Assembly (NCBI RefSeq): GCF_020184175.1
Contig: NC_065532.1
Location: forward strand, 34,472,001 to 34,536,000
From: Aphis gossypii
Lineage: Eukaryota; Arthropoda; Insecta; Hemiptera; Aphididae
Reading direction: 5' to 3'
Length of the DNA: 64,000 nucleotides
The notes under the pieces were generated by a model, which was not told the DNA's origin, ran no database searches, and saw only the letters and a program-made list of their open reading frames with translations. Positions 40,901-54,200 of the stretch are shown in pieces. The position numbers and the translations under genes are program-made. How positions within the stretch are numbered: position 1 is the first letter of the stretch; each line of letters opens with the position of its first letter.

Positions 40901-43900
40901 CTATTAATTAATTATGAATAGTAAGTAATATTAACGACAAAGTTACAGAGTATCAATTTAATGTATCAACTAAAACTAAATTGTATTTTTCTAATCTCGT
41001 TTGACCTCCATACTATAACTTGATCTCAAACCAATGTCATTAATATTAAAACATTAATTTAAAATATTTAATTATTAATTGTTTTTATTTTAAATGTAAC
41101 AGGTGTTGAAATTAATAATATTATTATCTCTCAATTAAAAAGTATGTTTAATGCCGATACAACTACCGTGTAAAAATTAATAAATTAATCAATAAATCCA
41201 ATTCTATACATTTATTTTATGCATTTTCTACAAAAGATATTACTATAAAATATTATGTTAATAAACATAACAAAACAAAAAAAATAATTTATCGTTGATC
41301 GATCATTTATAATAATAATATTCAAAATTATTAAGTGAGGGATGTTTTTCATAGTTTATTTTTGACGTACATACTATGCAATAATTTAAATTTACTCGTA
41401 TACTCACACTAACCTTTTAGTTTTTTGTTTAGACTCATTTGCAATTATTTAAATCAATATTTGAATTATTTTAATGGATATCGTTTATAAATGAGTGTAA
41501 TTTCATACTTATTTTTAATACCACTTTAACTATCTAATTTTCCCCTAACACTCTGCTTGTTTAAAATACAGTGTCACTTTTACCTCAAATAAATTTAAGT
41601 TAATAAATTTATTCATTTTAAGTTTTTTAATATTATAATATATCCTAAATATGAAACTAATCAGTTTATGACTATAGAATATAAATAATTTTCCATCAAC
41701 TGAGATAGCCATATTATAATATAACATTATCAAATGTAACGTTCATTGCTGGGTATTTCGAATTTCGATTGTTGTACTAATACATTGTATATTATTCATT
41801 TAGTCACAATTGGTAAACAAAAGAATAAAGCACGCTCAAAACGGCGCGTTCTTGTGCTTCTGTAACAATTAAGGTTAATTGGTCATTTCGCATTCGTTTA
41901 AACGACCACACGATTACTTTACTTTCGTATTTCTAAAAACGTGGGTACTTTTATAGGTACTTAGATTTTTTTACAAAAACGCTACACTAACACAATACAT
42001 ACTGCAGCAGAAGTACCCAGGGTCGTAAATCAAACGTTTAAACGATACCATCACGAAGGACTATTAAAAAACCATTCTAAAAATTTATTATGTTATGAGG
42101 AAAAAAAGCAGAATTCTTACACTTACGTAATACTATATGTGTACTTATTCTAGGTTTATTTGATGGACAACACGACCATGCCTAACTGCTGTGGATATTA
42201 ATTATTGTAAAACGAGAGATTGCAGAATTGCAGCTTCACATGTATATAATACGATTATAAGCACGAACAAGGATCTACGTAAAAACGTGTATTATATGTT
42301 ATATGAATTAAAAATGTTGTTATAATACAATCAAAAATACAAATACAAATATTATTATTTAATTATATTTTTATGTTAACATTGGAAACGATTTGGTAAT
42401 ATTGAGCAACAAAAAAAAATTGCTCGGAAATCATTGAAAGTAAAAGTTTTTACTTTTTTTTTTAAAAAAAAAAAGAATTTTTTAATGATTAATCATTGAT
42501 TGTGTATAAAATAAATGCGATATGTGGTTCAAAAATGCAATTCTCGAGCGAAAAGTAGTATAGCGCGTATACCTATATAATATTATATAGTTTATGATAC
42601 TGAAAGTACTAAAGAACCGTTTAAGTCATATATTTCTATAAAACTTTTAATATAGTTGCGTATTGTATGGATAATCGGACTGCGTTTAAATATTATAATA
42701 TTATGATAATAAAATATTGCGATATGCACAAAATGTCTATCACACATTTGTGTCAAAAAAAAACAAAACAAAACAAATTATAAAATGTCTCATGGCACTA
42801 TAATACTATGCTACAGTGACTATATACTATCGATACCTATCAAATCTGATGTATTGGTAGGGTGAGGGGATATCGGTGTGAATTTGCCCGAATCACAGTC
42901 CCTGTACACACGGGCACCTGTCTAAGTGTAACATATCACAGACTTACAACTTTACAAGTTACAACCGCCGTAGCTTTTTCAAATAAAATATTATCGATTT
43001 ATTTATAATACTACAAACGGCGCGTAATATAGGTTCTGACCACATTACAGGAACATACTACCTGTATGTATTTGACATTCGTCAAATAGGTTAGATTAGA
43101 TTTAGTTGAAAATACAAAGTATACGATTTTGATAGATCTCTCGGTCGCAAATATAGCGATTTGTAAATAATTGGATCAGTAAATTAGTGTAGGGCTCGGA
43201 CCCTACATAATAATCTAGTTATAGGGGTACACAATTATATACAATTATAAAATCGGATGCTCTACTCCCACGAACGAATACCAATAAGTCAATTGAAAAT
43301 ATAAAATACGTATTTTATGTTATTATCATTATTATGGTATTATACACTAAATTTAACAAAATATTGTACAAGGCTCAATGAAATTATTAATAATAATAAT
43401 AGTGAAACTCTGTGTGCATACAGGGTAGTAAATAATGACATTTATTTTATATTCGTTCTCCACTCAAATTTGTTATTACATTATGTAGTGTACGCATTGT
43501 AGCTCACGTGTCCACCGGTCGTAGGAAAGTTTTTCGAACTACTCGGGGGAGCCAACTGCGATGGGTTGATACGACCCTAATTAATCGGTGACGCAAGTGG
43601 CACACCACCATATATATAGTCTGTATAGATAACAAAACACCGGACTGAGTGATTGTAATTAACAATATTATGCGATTGACTACTGTATAAAGACCACGAT
43701 CTAAACAAAATATACGTCTTACATTATATATAGTGCCAGATTAGTCATCGAATCACGACTATCATTAAATAATTAAACTATACTAGAACTAGATTAAACC
43801 ATAGTAGGAGACCTGCTATACACTGGAAAACTGTTGAGGCAGTTTAGCGAACAAATACCTACTTATCGATCCTGTGAAATTTATATGTATAATTCGAGAT

Positions 43901-45705
43901 AGCTTTCGACCAAGGAGTCATAAATATAGTGTACACTGGGTACACAATACACAAAATCTTAAGTATGCTTCAATATAATCAGTGATTTTTTTTTTAACCA
44001 AATGACGGAACTAGATATAATAAACGATTTTTGACTACGTATTTTATATAAAAAAAAACAACAACAACATTGTCTTATCGGAGAAAAAAATGTTAAAGGG
44101 CACCACTTTTACAATTAACATTAAAATATCGCGTGCACAAACCCAATTTGGCAGGAGTCATTTTTCAATATTCATTTCTTAAAAAAAAAAACTATTTAAA
44201 TATTTTCTACGTTATACTTTTCCTTGAATACTTTTTAATATATTTCAATTTCGGGAAAACAGCATTCACGCAACTATATAACTCACGATGCGACGATTCA
44301 CGTACACTGCAGACCATAAGACAGACAACTTGTGTGTAAATTGTTTGTACAGTTGTATATAATCGGTGAAACTATGTATATGTATATGTATAAATTGCAA
44401 ATATATTGATCGACAGAGAATTTTTCTTCACATTTCTCTGAACTATAAAGACCAATTAAAAAAAAAATTGACGTCAATAATAGTCGCATGGGTCACATTA
44501 TCACAATTATCTTCTTACGAGTGCTGTTTATAATATCGAGGCCATAGTTGATAGATTAGAATAGTACTTATTATTATAGCTCAAGTGAAAACTCATAACT
44601 ATCCTTGATGTACTGATATATAATGTATGAATCTCCGACACGTGGACTTGATCCACAAACAGATTTGACGGGAGCGATGTCACGTATTTTATCATATGTG
44701 ATAAATGATTAATAATAAAACGGCGTTGTGTCTTTATGAACGCGTGTTCTTTCTCAAGTAAAAACTGCAACCGTATACAATATTATTATAATTGCGGTTT
44801 TTATGTTTTTTTTTGTGTTTGCAATGTGAATACACCTCTCAGACACGTTTTTATTTCCGCGGAATTATTCCACGCGATGGTGCAATCGAACTTAGAATTA
44901 GGTCAACACAACGGATGATTAGATAGCAAACATATTATGTAGAAGTAGTGGTGCGTGTTTTTTGTTGTTGTCTGTGCGACAGACCGTCGGATATTTTATC
45001 GAATTTTATCGCATCACTTTGGACGACGCGAGAATCTTAAAATTCGAGACATTATATATTATTACGATGTTGTAATGTGTAGTTAAATTGATTCGTAATG
45101 ATATTATATTTCAGCTGCATAAACTAAATTTGCTTTATAACTACACTCTTAAATTATAATCGATACGTAAAATAAAAACGTAGTTTAATATAACTAAACT
45201 ACTTAAGTCACAATTTACGACCATTTGGTTATAATAAAGTTTGAAAGTTATTAATTTTTAATAATATAATACGCAGTAGGTATATGAACGAATTTTTGTG
45301 ATTATGATTTTTTTTCGCTTCTCGGATCCGTTAAAAAGTACTTTCGTGTTGTATTCTCTCTATGCATTCATTCGTATAGACCGACTCCAAACTCGTAATG
45401 TTATAACACCATCCAAACAGTTCGAAGTTTTCTCAAGAACACACATTAAGGCCGAGAGGCGCTTTTAAGGTGACACGTTGGGAGTAATATCGTTTCGACA
45501 TTAAAACACGTTTAACGTGCCGTTAAGTTCTTGAGGATGACCTAAGCCCGAAGGACTTCCAAAACCTATAAGGTCTCGAGGTTTTTATCCTACGCGAACG
45601 TAACATTGTCATCATAACTAATAATATACATCCAAAATAATAATCGTCAGAGCGTCCGACATTAGTATATCGCGTACATATCATTATAAATCATACATAA
45701 TATAC

Positions 45706-45729
45706 ATATATATATATATATATATATAT
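45706..45729. repeat. (TA)12 microsatellite
   Basis: Uninterrupted TA dinucleotides. Confidence 0.9.
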
Positions 45730-46892
45730 GCGTGTGTATATAGATCTCTGTATATTTGGTTTGGCTTCGAAAATCGTTATAAAACATAATGTATATGTAT
45801 TACAAGGCCACCGATGTGATTAAAAAAGGTTCGGGCTGTATTATATTCACTGCGGCGGCGACAGCAGTGCAGGTATAGAATAGTCAGACCGTATTCAAAT
45901 ACTATTCACTTTCGTTTTCGAAATCACTGGACGGCGACGACGACTCACCTACACACACCGAATAAAATATCGTCCGACAAACCGTCTAGAGGTCGGGACA
46001 TTATAATCTTATCGGTTCTAGTAGCAAACGTTTGCGAGATTTGTTGAAAATGTCACAGTCGATAGGTTGACGGTTTTGATGACAAATTAATAATTAGCTA
46101 AGGGTATAACTATTTACTATATATTATAAACCCCGTATTAGACACGCGAAAGTACGTAGAAAATATAATCGGCGTAAATATGTTACGGTGAAAAATATAC
46201 CTATAAGTATATATTTATATAAAAGTAACGTTTGATATAATACCTATTATATTATTTTAGTTGCATTTAAAGGACGTTCACACATTACAAGTCGTATATG
46301 TATATCTACCGATATGATTCCTGAATAGTTCGATATTAATCAATAATTTCGTATAAACATTATTGTTGTTTAAATGTTGATTTTAGAGAAATCGAGTTTA
46401 ATCGACTAAATTATCATCGTAATATTTTGATTTCAAAACATTATATTATTATTATCATCCATAAGCGATGATAATAATTATGTTATAAACTTCAATAAAC
46501 TTTCTCAAAGTTTCTTGTATATTTTCGTTATTTTTCAAAATTAATTTAATGAGTTATCTAGAATTAAAGCGTGCATTCATTTGCCTGTAGATTACCTAAA
46601 TGAACAATTGAACAGTATCATATATCTAGCCTGCAACTGTGTTAGGAATCGTGTATGTAGACAACTTTCCATTGAAATCCCATTATTGTTTCCTGAAATA
46701 TAAGGCCATTCGTCTTTTTTCTTGCAAATGTCCTTCTATTATACATAATAAACGATTGCGTTTAAAACCAAAAATTCGATACCAAAAGAAATAATATTCA
46801 CGGGGAAAATTCCTATATCTATCGTATAGATCGTCGTCTACCGCAGAAGCAGTGTTTTATAATGATATTATGAGAACACGCATTGCACTTAC

Positions 46893-47040
46893 CGTAAATG
46901 ATGGTAATCCAAATCGAATCCTGCAGACGTAAATCATAGTATTTTATTTTGTTCTCGAACGGACGGCCGAAACCGGAAGGAATCCAAACTCTCACTTTCG
47001 CGTGAACACAACGCACACGCGCGCGAGCTGCGCGGCGGAC
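46893..47040 (-). other. ken: Candidate 5' untranslated first exon of ken
   Basis: On the minus strand, moderately GC-rich unique sequence ends at a strong donor (TTTACG/GTAAGTGC, last exon base 46893) and is preceded by the CpG-rich block expected of a promoter. The 5' boundary is a guess. Splicing from here to the acceptor at 18540 would supply the missing 5' UTR. An internal CTGCAG could also define a 28-base microexon. Inference only. Confidence 0.35.
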
Positions 47041-47455
47041 AAGCGGTCGGTCGGTCGGCGTGTATTATAATATTATATTATATCGTGTTGCGATAAATAA
47101 ACAGACGAGCTAGGACGAGGATCTCAGTTTCCTCTTCTCGAGGTTTATTTTTCCTCCTCCGTCGCCGTCTCTCTTAACCCGTACCAGAAAATCCGCTCCG
47201 ACTCCTTTGCAGACGGGGCGGCAAAAGCGTACACTATAATAATACGTGTACGGACGATTACGCGTGTATGATTATAATTTAATACATATGAAGTGACGAC
47301 GACGACGAATAATTATTTTCAAAAATAAAAAAAACACGTCCGACTCGAACAATATTTTCTCGATGAATTAAAAATAAAAAAATAATAATAAATCGACTTT
47401 TCCTCGGCACACTTGTGGACGGCGGAAACACTCGCGGGAGCTGAAAAATATTATT

Positions 47456-47509
47456 AAAAAAAAAAAAAAAAAAACACACTCGTACGCGCACACACACACA
47501 CACACACAC
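47456..47509. repeat. Poly(A) tract and (CA)n inside the CpG-rich block
   Basis: A run of about 19 A (47456-47474) and, after a short CG-rich spacer, a CA run (47489-47509). Confidence 0.92.
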
Positions 47510-47654
47510 CGTACAAACTCGCGATGGTCGTGTCTACCGCGCGCAGTGCCGCGGATGGTATAATACGCACGGCGACGTCGACGAGGACTACGGCGGCGGC
47601 GCGCGGTTTGTTTCGACACGCAACTGGTTCGGCGGCGTGCGTACGGGCACTCAC

Positions 47655-47720
47655 CGGACGGCGCATGCGCCCCGCCGACGTCACCGTCGTCGCCGCCGCC
47701 TCGATGTGCACATAATATTA
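47655..47720 (-). other. Alternative candidate first exon ending at 47655
   Basis: Minus-strand CpG-rich segment ending in CGTCCG/GTGAGTGCC, a good 5' splice site immediately beside the NRF-1-type palindrome. The upstream limit is not defined by the sequence. It would be an alternative to the exon ending at 46893. Confidence 0.25.
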
Positions 47721-48230
47721 TTATTATTACTATTACTATTACTATCGTCATCGTCAACATCGTTATACACCGTGATGTAAAAAATAATATTGAAAAAAAA
47801 AAAAAAACGTGCTCGGCGGTATACGGCGTGAGGGTCCCCCCAACCTTATCATTACGCAACACGCTCCTTTTCACGGCGATAACTATAATAATATGTAGAG
47901 GCGTCTGTGGGGGGGCGGAGGAGCGGTGGCTGTGACGTGAATGACGGTGACGGGCTTCGGCGGCGGTCCGGTTCCACTGTCTATTTCTACCGCGTGTGGT
48001 GGACCCCTTTCCCTTTCTACGGCCGCCGCCGCCGTCGTTGCTGCTACGCTCGCCGTGCGTCTAAGTGGTACGAAACATCGCCGTCTCACAGCACTACTCA
48101 ACTTTTACGCCGACAACGAACGGCGTTTTGAAAATCGACGGGGCGCGTATACCCGGGGTGCTAGCTAGGTGGGTGGGTCAACGTCTCGTTTATCCCGCCC
48201 GCCCTCGCCCCTTAGAAGTTTAAGTAATGA

Positions 48231-51200
48231 ATAATAATCGAGCTGTGTCGAAAACGATAGATGAAACGTATATAGGTATGTATTAATATTGCTGCGTTAA
48301 TAATAATATTGCAATATGGATTGTCAAACCGGGATCGGCTATACACGGGGAATTGATGGAGCAGAATAATAAATAACGATCTTTTGTTTTGCAGGCGTGC
48401 AGTCCTGATACTATCTTTAAAAGTTGAACGTGTTTTATGGTTTCAGCGATTTTAAGAAATATCGTTAGAACATTTTCTCGTTTTTCAGACTCCAAAAGCA
48501 TGACGACAGAGGAAGTATACCGAGTTCTCTGAGGTTGACAAAATTGAACGAAAAGATACACGACAATTAGGTCTACCCATTTAATAAAATACAACAATTA
48601 AATCGATTAAGTAGTTTAAACTCTGTACGGAACGACTTCCGAGTATACGTCATATGATAATTGAGTGTAATGTTTGAATATATTTCAATCTTGTAAATTA
48701 ATTCAAATTGTATATTTTGAAAAAAAAAATACAATTTTAAAGTAGAACGCGTACTTGGAAATATAAAAGAGTATCATGGTTGCTGTTCCGAGTTTATGGG
48801 CTACTAACTGTCTGCTACCTCGAAGACTATTAACGAATATTAACGGCCCGTTAAGCACCATTCCGTACACAAAAACATAAACGTATAAAGGTTAAGACTC
48901 AGAATACTTAGATAATTTCAAGTTACTTTAAACTAGGACTAATTATCTAAAACACCCAGTGTTATTTTCAAATACTTTGGATTTGGGGTTCTTGACAATG
49001 GAGCCTATAAAAAAAAAAAAAAACAATCTTCACATTAGCCCAAATCCGGGTAATCTTAAATTTATATAGGTAGGTTTATCATAATTATATTATTATAATA
49101 ACTCAGTTTTAGTTCTTTGTTGAAATACAAAATGTTTTCACTCGACACCCCGCCAAATCAAAGCGGTATAACGATACTCGGGTGTTATTTCTTACAGGAC
49201 TCGTGTATGCACTTGTACCTATTAACCACAAATATTAAACCTTCACGCATCGCAAACGTATAATATTATACACTTCAGCACGTCACCGTGCATTAATAGC
49301 CAATCGAAATCGGAAACCCGATGAGACGGTATAATGGGAAAAGAAAACAATAGAAAACAAAAGTGATAACTATTGCGTAACTCCGCGTTTCCACGCAGCA
49401 AAATAGATATAAATAAAAAAAAAAATAACTAACTAACCTGGTGGAATCGACGATTTTCTTATAATCACAGAAGTCTTGGTGATGGCGTCCGATATTAAAA
49501 TAACGAGTAAACGAAAGTTTACGTTTAGTTTTTTTTCAATGAAAAAACTTTAGGCATACGATTATATTTTAATAAATGGTCGACTTAATCTCCACCCTGA
49601 ACACGCTATTGGAGAAACTTCGACTTTTCATGGAGATATTGGTATAACTTTGATTGTAAATTATGATCATGTTCATTTCTGATTTTTAATCGCAACAACA
49701 TGTCATTGTACGATTTTTCAGTAATTTTTCTAAGGATTTAAACATTATAATATTAGAAACATATTATAGTTTAAATTGTATTTTACTAAAATTTTTATCA
49801 ATTACATTTTTTCATTATACCATCGTGCTTTCCGTCATCATATTCCACTTCCGAGGCCGCCATAACCGCTTGTCATATCATCTTAATAGTTTTTAACATA
49901 TGGCATTATGACATCATTGAAACCATGCGAACAACCATCGAGTATTAATAATAGTTAGGTATTACATAAGTTATTATTTTTTAAGGAATGCATAATATGA
50001 TTTTCATTAGGATTGTTTTTCTAATTTTAGATTTTAATGAACCAATTAATAATTTTAATTAGTAATTCGTTAACAAATCAGATGCAATTTATTACTACAA
50101 CCATTGATTATATAATATATAGATTCTATATAATCAATGCTATACTACATTTAATAGTTTAATAAATATTGTAAAATATTATATATTTAATTTATCGTTT
50201 ATCCGATTATTATACTTATTTTCAAATATAACATGTTTGTGTCCTATAATGTACCTAAATAAGTGTAATAAAATTTTTATTTTTATAAGTTGTCATCTAC
50301 TGCTTAATAAAAGGAGTCACTCATTAGTAATAATTTCATAGTTCCATCTATGAAGTTTAACTGTAATAAATCATGACTCCATGGTCCATGACCATTATAT
50401 TATTTATAAGACGATATTGAGGATTCTTGGTCATAGTTCTTGCTGCTAACATACCTACATTAAAATAAGGAGTGGTAGCTGGTGGCAATGATATTTATGT
50501 ATAGTCGTGCAGACTTCTATAGTTTGCTCGCATATATATATATATATATCAGAATGGATAGTACAAGTTTTACAACCCATTATAATACATACATAATAAT
50601 GGGAGTCTGTAATTAGACAAAGGCATTTTATATATCATTTTTGGATTTCACTTAAATTGAATTTTTCGTAGAACCAAAAAATAATTGGATATCATACTTT
50701 CGTATAGGTTTGGTAAGAAACTTGTAATTTAGTTTACATAGTTGACATAATCGACCTTGGAATATAATCTAATATACTATTTTTAATAGGTATATATAGT
50801 TAATCTATGTGTACTTTTTAGTATACTAAAATTACCCAAACTTAAGTGTTTTATAATAGTAAAAATTAAAACTACGTTAGTTTCGGTTTATGTATATAAG
50901 TAAGTTGTTTAGCGACATTATTTTTATTGATAATAAAATGATAAAAATAATAATAATTATGATAAAATAATTACATTCTATTGTATGTATAACTGCATAA
51001 TCAATATTGATACTTTGGTAGGTACTTTATGTTGTATAATTATTTATAGACTATGACACAATTGGTATCACTATAAATTAAATAAATACAACGTTTCAAA
51101 TTATGTTAAATATTAATGAGTTGAATAATAAATAGCTTAAAATAAAACGAAGCTCTTTGATGTTATCTTTTTATCCCTTTAATTAATAATAATAATAAAA

Positions 51201-54200
51201 AAAACATTAAATCTGTTTTGTGTACATTTTAACTTTAAAGGGTTTACTTTTCTTTTGCACGTTTAACCTGAAACAGCGTTTTCCTTCAATTAAGCTATGC
51301 CCCTGGTACACACCAAGCCACCAAACTGAGGTGTGTTATTAGAGCACGGATTTTTATGCACTAAAAAGTATTATTATATGCTATTATACAGTAAAATTCA
51401 TGAAAATATGCAAAATGCAAAGTAAAAGATGTAATTAAAATATTATTTATTTGATAATTATTAATTTATGAAGTATAATAATAATTTAAAGTACATTTTA
51501 CAATTTAATTAGGTACAATTACATGATTCAAAACAAACACCTATTTATTTTTATTTTATTGAAATTGTTTAACAAGATAATAAACAAGAAAGTTTCTTAA
51601 AAGTTAATTTCCTGTTTAAGACTATATTAATTATATTACCTACTTTATCGAAAAACGATAGTTCCGTATAATCTAAAGAAATTGATTACCTATTAAAATT
51701 GTTTATATTACTAAATAATATTTTACATATTTATAGTCTTTTTTAAGTTTTAGCAGTATTTAATTTAAATTTAATTTCAATATGTAATAGGTAAATATCA
51801 AATGCGGTCTAAATATATATACCTATATATATATATATATATGTATAAATAATTGTTTCAATAAAACTGTTAAATTTATAATAATTTACCTATAATGATT
51901 ACTGAAAAAAAAATTAATTTAAAAAAAGTAGAAGAATGTATATAGTTGTTTAAAACTTCACAATATAGTTTTTAACAAACTGTTGATAATATTTTTTTCA
52001 TGATTAATACATAAACATATAACTATAACTTAAGTGGAAAGTTACATAATATAATATTGTACAGCAATAACAGTCAAAGACCTACGTTTATCCAAGCCTA
52101 AATTTGTCAGATAAAAACTATCTTACCTAACCCTACACTTTTTTTTTTATAATTTTTGCTAGTCTTATAGTTAACAATTTATTAATAACTTATTTATGAT
52201 AAATGTTCAATTGGTTGTCGGTACTCGGTAGTCATAATGTAGAAAATATGTTATATGATATTATTGATATTATAATTATGTACTCGTCTATCTGATAGTA
52301 TTTGCATTTTTCAAAATTCAAAAGATATTAAAATGACATAAATACTAAATGTACAATATAATAAGTATATATTTTGTAACGATAGAACAGAAATTATTAT
52401 TTTGATAAACACATATTTATAATATAAACGATTGTTAAAGTCCCACAGCAATTTCATGTGAACAGCGCAGAATATACATATATAGGCATTTCAGCATTTG
52501 ACATTAGACTATATTATCATCATATATCTTGTTTATAGGCATAAAAGGGTAAGAAAAAGTATACAAGACTTACAGAATAATTTTTAAACACCTAATTTGT
52601 TTTGATAATAAAAAAATAATAATTATTAAAATATCTAGCGTTTTGAAATTTTCACTGATTATTTCTTATAACTTATTCATATCAATATACAGAATTAAAT
52701 AATATTATTTGTTTTATATACATATTTCGATAGCATAATTTGTAGTTTTGTTTGTTAACATTTTAATGTTTTAATTAGCGTTAAATGTTAATTCATAATA
52801 CATTAACAATTAGTCGATATTATATTCAATTTATTTTCAATTGTGTACAATTATAAGTCATAAAATAATTTTATGAGCATTATTAACATTTAAAACATGA
52901 CCTATGGCCGTCCAAGAATGGATTTTCAAATTAAATTATTCATCATTGATATATTTGTATAATTTAAAATATTAATTGAATATTGGATAGTATCGAATAA
53001 CTGGTAAAGAAAGGGATATAACTTATTTGTTTTCTGTATATATTATTTGGAAGATTTTTAAGTGGAGTAACTATATTGTTATTAAAACATTGGATGTTTT
53101 TTTTTTATGAACATTTTATTTGAAGAAAAGGAATGTTCATAATAAAGTTTATGGGACCTTTACTTAATTTTCAATCGAAACAAAATACGTAATCAAACAA
53201 TTTTATTTTTGAACCTTTTTTATAGTTCTAAGAAATTCATAAAAATAAAATAGAATTACAAAGTAAATAAATAAATACAGTTTTAAGTGAATTTTCTTAG
53301 GAAGCAATTTGAATATGATGCTTTAACTTAGATCAAAATTTGATAATAATTCCTCGCTATCAACTGCTCAAGTGAGCGATGTAATATACACTAGTGCCTG
53401 ATACCAGCTAGTCTCTAAACTCTGTCCAGATTTTTTTATGATTATATTTGTATAACAGAACATTCATAGACAGGTAAGGTTGAAGAAAAGTGAAGGCTAC
53501 TTTTACTCATTGATTTAAAATTACATTGGATACTATATACATTTAATACATTAAATATTAAGTGCCCTTTTACACAATTTGACAACCATGGCCCCGAGAT
53601 ATAAACAGTTGCGTAATTGCTAAAGTTTTTTTATTTTTATTTTTTTTGTAATTACAAATGTAATAATGAAATAAAAAACAAGTTTTAAAACCAATACTTC
53701 CTAGTTCCCATTAGTTATTTAAATCAAAAAAGATGCAATGAATACTATTTGGTTGCATTTTAATGTGTAGAAAACTATATTATTATAAATCAACTTTATA
53801 ATAAGAGATGTTTTCCGAGAGAGCAATATTTTCAATGACCGTCAATAATAAATCTATCTTGACATAATCGTATAATTGACTTTAATTGAATAACACACAA
53901 ACTTACTTAAATGAGAATAATATCATTCTAATAATAATTAGGATTCGAGGTCTTAACTTTTAGATGATAAGGTTTTGGTATTTCAATGATTAAATATTAA
54001 CCTTTAGTACTAACCTCGAGTCGTGGGGTCAATTTCACCAGAGTATAATATTTTGTAATATCCCCGAATTCACTATATCTACTTTAGAGGCCACCATCAC
54101 TATTTGTTACACTAACTAGTTACTTGTATAAATTACAATAAAAAGGGAAGTATAATTTGTAACACGAAAATATCCTTAATTAGGTCCCGACTATCGTACA

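Larger units (their letters stand above)
18540..46892 (-). other. Probable long 5' intron of ken (about 28 kb)
   Basis: The acceptor just before the ken ATG requires an upstream exon on the minus strand. No convincing first exon is visible until the CpG-rich block above 46.9 kb, where a strong donor (ACG/GTAAGTG) ends at 46893. The stretch is AT-rich with many microsatellites and isolated CpG-rich patches (about 25600-25960, 27000-27560, 36230-36520, 37700-37930, 45840-46060). An earlier first exon within it cannot be excluded. Confidence 0.4.
46940..48230. promoter_or_regulatory. Large CpG-rich block, candidate ken promoter
   Basis: The densest CpG region of the window outside the coding exons, with repeated CGG/CGT/GCC words from 47020-47060, 47520-47710 and 47890-48230. 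It contains a perfect GCGCATGCGC palindrome (NRF-1/Erect wing type, 47661-47670) and a CRE-like GACGTCAC (47677-47684). Minus-strand donors occur at 47655 (CCG/GTGAGTGCC) and just below it at 46893. The reading frames across it are built on homopolymers and CG repeats, so it is not coding. A bidirectional promoter is possible. Confidence 0.45.

Noticed and set aside
47368..47874. 168-codon minus-strand frame in the CpG block
   Set aside because: It is built across poly(A), CA and CGG/GCC repeats (Phe, Val/Cys and Arg runs) and lies in promoter-like sequence; there is no domain.
51290..51430. Unique-looking stretch (ACACACCAAGCCACC and GAGCACGGATTTTTATGCAC) that resembled transposon debris
   Set aside because: I could find neither terminal repeats nor a second copy in the window, so no element can be claimed.
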